Positions 33,726-36,940 of a stretch of 36,940 nt of DNA are shown here, piece after piece. Positions within the stretch are counted from its first letter, which is position 1. Every line of letters starts with the position of its first letter. Source of the DNA: Trebouxia sp. TZW2008 (taxonomy: Eukaryota > Chlorophyta > Trebouxiophyceae > Trebouxiales > Trebouxiaceae); NCBI GenBank assembly GCA_002118135.1, contig BDIU01000507.1, positions 1-36,940 on the forward strand, in the 5' to 3' direction. A program made the translations under genes and the position numbers. The notes below the pieces were generated by a model. It was not told where the DNA came from, did not search any database, and was given only the letters and a program-made list of their open reading frames with translations.

Positions 33726-34828
33726 GCACAGACAGCACAGCTCTGACAATCAGTGTGACATACAAGTAGTTCAAAAACCTTTGGCAAGGAGAATCAAGGG
33801 AGGCCAGTAATCAGTAAAAGTAAAGAATGGAGCGAGTGGCTCACTCATCAAGTCAGTATAAAGTGTCAAAGAGATACAGAGTAACATTTCAGTCAGTATC
33901 GGTGCTCAATCAAGTACATCAGCGATTTTGGCAGGAACAAAAGCACCTCCTTGTGTATGTTGTCACTCTTCTGCTGTTTCAGATGATCAGATGCTGAGCA
34001 AGGCATCAAGACAAAACACATCCATGTACATAGTAGTCAATTATAATTACAGTGAAATGTGAAAGCAAGGTATGATATGTCCAGACTAGGTGGCAACACA
34101 CTGCCAAAGGAAAACTGACAATATCCATATCCATTACCATATGGGTCACTGTACATAAGGGTGTCATTGTACATAAAACAGTTTATTATAGCGGTGTGAC
34201 AACAATCAGGCTTTTGCGTGATGGCTTGAACAAAATTGTTAGTGCTATGACTGCATTAAAGGTAATTGACAGCTATATATGCCAAGGTAAGTTCGCATTT
34301 GCCGTCCAAAGAACAAACTGCCACATTCCAATCGAACGTTCTCAAGGACCTGAATGTCCTTCAAGGTCAAGATATCTATGACCTCTATGACTCGAAATCT
34401 TGATGTTTTCTTGAATGTAATACGTGAAGGGTTTTTGTCATATTGACGTCTTGCATGCTTTAGATCCTTTATTTTTTATAAGGACAGAAACACAAGTCCC
34501 AACCAATAGAGTAATTGGCCACGTGCTCGCAATTGATATGAGACCTTCATGCTGACTGTATAGCGCATTGCAAGAAAAACGGGACACACTGACCGGTCGA
34601 GGTGACCGGTCAAAATGACCCTGATCTCTCTTACCGGTGCATAAGAAGAATGCTTCATAAGGCGCACCTTTGTAGACTGACATTACAAAATGCTGAAGGC
34701 TGTGGTTGAAGAGGATGATAGTGATGAAGATGATGCAAGGGAAACTGCAAACAAAAGAACTTGATGACCGTGAAATAATGCAGCATGTTTAGTGTGCCAA
34801 CGTTCTCAAAACGTTTATTGCAGTGGGG
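33726..34828. other. AT-richer non-coding region downstream of the last nuclear gene
   Basis: I find no exon with conserved motifs. Two copies of the 8-bp palindrome GACCGGTC lie at 34591-34598 and 34604-34611. The composition changes from CAG/CTG-rich genic DNA to AT-richer sequence, which leads into the hairpin array. Confidence 0.5.
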
Positions 34829-35249
34829 GCCCTTTACAGGGCAGGGTGCCAAGCACCCTGTTGCAAAGCAACGCCTTGACTTTGATGACGGCAACTTCAG
34901 TTAGAGTGAGGCGTCGCTTTGCGACAGCTGCAAAGCAGCTGCCCTGAAAGGGCGCCCTACTCAAATTATAATAGAAATTGCTTCGCAATTGATGACGTGA
35001 TAACACGTCATCAACCCTGCAAGGGTTTCCCCGTTCGCGGCCGAAAGGTGTCTTGTGTTTTTTTGAAATACCAAGAAGTTGTACTGGCATGATTGAACAC
35101 CTTGAAATGGGGTACCTGCAAACTTTCCTGCTGACACATATTTTAGGCTGTCAGCAAGAAGCGTGTAAGCCTAGGGTTATCACGCACCTGGCTCCCCATA
35201 TATATGGGTGAATGTCACGCACAGCGTGACATTCATCATGCGTAGCATG
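34829..35249. repeat. Array of perfect short hairpins (organelle-like)
   Basis: About eleven perfect inverted repeats with mostly 3-nt loops are packed into 420 bp: 34829-34842, 34842-34860 (CAGGGTGC-CAA-GCACCCTG), 34861-34871, 34913-34925, 34926-34940 (AGCTGC-AAA-GCAGCT), 34941-34953, 34976-34990, 34990-35013 (10-bp stem), 35013-35027, 35210-35234 (11-bp stem) and 35237-35249. Such small hairpins are known from chlorophyte plastid and mitochondrial spacers, so a nuclear insertion of organelle DNA, or an assembly join, is the leading explanation. No organelle gene is visible in the segment. Confidence 0.85.
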
Positions 35250-35601
35250 AGAGCTATTATTACAAGTGAAGTGTTCTTAGACAGTCCCAAAACATCTGAA
35301 ACTTGTAATAAAGGGTAATTTGTAGCACCGCCTTTTCTTGCAATATAATAGCAGCCTTCCAGAGTAACCGCTTCCCTAGTGGTCGCCCGTGAAGAATATC
35401 AAATCGCGTTGATGAGAGGTGTGGCTGTGAAAAACCCACAACACACATGAACTCCTGTGTACAGGGGCTCGGGACGTGGTTCATGTGGGGTCCTTGAGGG
35501 CCGTAAAAGGTGCCGTTTTTATGGAATCTGTATTGTGACCGCCAAATATTTCGGGACAGACCCCAAACCGCTATTGGCCTCTGAGATGACAAAGCCGGTA
35601 T

Positions 35602-36000
35602 GCTAACAAGAATCATCATAAAGGCATCTTTCGACAGCACCAAGTTCCAATGACAGCTACGTCTCCCGGTCTACAAGCTGTCTACTTCGACAAGAATCAT
35701 CATAAGAGCATCTTCCGCTTTCGACAGCACCAAGGTGCAATGACAGCTACATCTCCTGGTCCACAAGCCGTCTACTTCGACAAGAATCATCATAAGGGCA
35801 TCTTCCGCTTTCAACAGCACCAAGCTCCAATGACAGCTACGTCTCCCGGTCCACCAGCCGTCTACTTCGACAAGAATCATCATGAGAGCATCTTCCGCTT
35901 TCAACAGCACCAAGGTGCAATGACAGCTACATCTCCCGGTCCACCAGCCGCCTACTTGGAGAATCATCTTCAAGGCGGCATTTCTTGCTTTCGAGGCATG
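35602..36000. repeat. 90-bp tandem repeat, about 4.5 copies, open in frame
   Basis: Units begin with ATGACAGCTAC at 35650, 35740, 35830 and 35920, exactly 90 bp apart, with a half unit before at 35602-35649. Each encodes on the plus strand MTATSPG, then AVYFDKNHHK, then IFRFQQHQ. The fourth unit diverges after PGPPAAYL. The complementary strand is also open across the array. Confidence 0.92.
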
Positions 36001-36219
36001 CCCCTTCAAGGGGCCAAGGTTTCCGGCTATATGAAGGCAATACAAAGAAACCAGAGCTTTATATATAAGCTTTCAGTGTGCCAACGTTTGAAAGACATGA
36101 ACTTCAGCTTCCTGTTTGAGGACGTTACTGACGCTCCTAGTGTAATTCGCAGCCTGATGAAGGTGTTTTGTGTTTCGAGCGCAGATATAGCGTTTGAGGG
36201 AAGTCCAAGGCATGACTGA
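35650..36219 (+). CDS. Hypothetical repeat-containing ORF (189 aa)
   Basis: The frame runs ATG 35650 to TGA 36219: three 30-residue repeats, a fourth partial one, then a non-repeated C-terminal part (KAIQRNQSFIYKLSVCQRLK, then LFEDVTDAPSVIRSLMKVF). No known family is recognised. The opposite strand carries an overlapping 124-codon frame in the repeats (ILVEVDGWWTGRRSCHW). An exact 90-bp period keeps any frame open, so coding status is unproven. A perfect CCCCTT-C-AAGGGG hairpin lies at 36001-36013 inside it. Confidence 0.3.
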   Translation: MTATSPGLQAVYFDKNHHKSIFRFRQHQGAMTATSPGPQAVYFDKNHHKGIFRFQQHQAPMTATSPGPPAVYFDKNHHESIFRFQQHQGAMTATSPGPPAAYLENHLQGGISCFRGMPLQGAKVSGYMKAIQRNQSFIYKLSVCQRLKDMNFSFLFEDVTDAPSVIRSLMKVFCVSSADIAFEGSPRHD

Positions 36220-36449
36220 AAGCATGATTGTATGTTCTGAGTGTTTGAAACCCTGAAAGGTACTTGAGGATGCAGCAAAAAGCTTGCAGATGAGTCAAGG
36301 TGCCTTTGCGGAAGCGTTCTCTTGCTACGCAAGATAGATATGTACCCTGCACGGGGAACCTCAGCTAAGAAGATGACAGAGAAGGCTCTGGAGTCATCAG
36401 CTTAGCATTAAAAGTGTCCCGTTTCTGGTCTCTGAGAGACAAAAGGGAT

Positions 36450-36845
36450 TTACGTGACCACGCGGACGACCCCGTCGGTAAGATGGGCCTGCGCCAACTC
36501 TGCTGCGCGCTGGTCATCTTTCTGACGTCGGATTGTTTCCTTTTCAGGTTCTCTCACCTTTCCTCGGTGTACGTCTTTGCGGTACTGCAAACAGTTGCAT
36601 CCATCAGCAGCCTCTCTTTTTGTTGCCTCGGCCAGGTTACTATGCCTCTCTGCAGCCTCGTGTGGGTTGGCACGTTTTTGTATCTGGTCCTGACCTGGTC
36701 TATTTGCTTGTCCACTGACATACCAGATATGCACTGACCCATGCCTCTTTGCAGTTATCGTCTCGTTCTGCTCTCGTGACAACGCTACCGAAAGCACGAG
36801 CAAGCCCTTCTTTGGCGCCAGTGGCAGCCAAAAAGCTAAGCGCAA
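36450..36845 (-). CDS. Hypothetical charged ORF near the window end
   Basis: The 131-codon minus-strand frame is hydrophilic and Gln/Arg/Glu-rich (for example HEAAERHSNLAEATKREAAD, EPEKETIRRQKDDQ), which looks more protein-like than the hydrophobic antisense frame at 36414-36737. No family is recognised, and no splice or start evidence supports it. It may be part of a transposon-derived or organelle-derived sequence. Confidence 0.2.
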   Translation of the reverse strand: MRLAFWLPLAPKKGLLVLSVALSREQNETITAKRHGSVHIWYVSGQANRPGQDQIQKRANPHEAAERHSNLAEATKREAADGCNCLQYRKDVHRGKVREPEKETIRRQKDDQRAAELAQAHLTDGVVRVVT

Positions 36846-36857
36846 CTACTTTTGCTT

Positions 36858-36889
36858 CGTTTCCTGAAGCTTTCGAACTTCAGGGAACG
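36858..36889. repeat. 12-bp stem-loop
   Basis: CGTTTCCTGAAG and CTTCAGGGAACG pair at 11 of 12 positions around an 8-nt loop (CTTTCGAA). It resembles the hairpins at 34.8-35.2 kb and suggests that the same kind of DNA continues to the window end. Confidence 0.75.
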
Positions 36890-36940
36890 TGGCAGAACTA
36901 ATTATTGTGCATAATTAAATATGCATAACTAATTGCAGAA

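Noticed and set aside
36414..36737. Hydrophobic plus-strand ORF resembling a membrane protein
   Set aside because: It is antisense to a hydrophilic frame, lacks motifs, and its hydrophobicity follows from the complement strand's composition.

Overview
Eukaryotic nuclear DNA, most likely from a trebouxiophyte-type green alga. The support is protein style, many short GT-AG introns of about 30-1000 bp, CAG/Gln-rich tracts, a plastid-style leader, and one cluster of organelle-like hairpins; the exact taxon is inference. I found no bacterial operon structure, CRISPR array, rRNA or tRNA. Real genes are split by introns, so each gene below was rebuilt by checking splice sites and reading phase by eye. 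Five of the six rebuilt models close exactly in frame from ATG to stop; the sixth, at the left edge, is a partial gene.

Layout: (1) 1-685, + strand, C-terminal end of a Fanzor/TnpB-like RNA-guided nuclease gene, cut by the window edge. (2) 935-1796, +, D-aminoacyl-tRNA deacylase, 6 exons, 153 aa. (3) 2555-10670, -, Pat1-type mRNA decay factor, 13 exons, 1059 aa. (4) 11390-13943, -, phytanoyl-CoA dioxygenase-domain (PHYHD1-like) protein, 6 exons, 323 aa. (5) 14371-24306, +, BRCA1-like protein with RING, Tudor-like and two BRCT domains, 13 exons, 1773 aa. (6) 24942-26727, +, organelle-targeted FKBP/SlyD-like prolyl isomerase, 7 exons, 249 aa. (7) 27697-33725, +, unrecognised two-membrane-segment coiled-coil protein, 11 exons, 798 aa. 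(8) 33726-36940, a different kind of DNA: AT-richer, with a dense array of perfect tiny hairpins (34829-35249) and a 90-bp in-frame tandem repeat (35602-36000), and no convincing nuclear gene.

The genes are unrelated housekeeping or DNA-repair genes, not a cluster. The PHYHD1-like and BRCA1-like genes are divergent and share a 427-bp intergenic region.

The most striking pattern is window-wide. Introns repeatedly carry decayed copies of the edge of the neighbouring exon together with its splice site, in at least four genes and about ten places. Many are offset by about 102-118 bp, others by about 140 or 165-220 bp. Other unusual items are the Fanzor fragment, a RING-Tudor-BRCT architecture with a possible alternative terminal exon that would remove the BRCTs, a terminal-inverted-repeat element carrying a 77-bp minisatellite, and the hairpin array.
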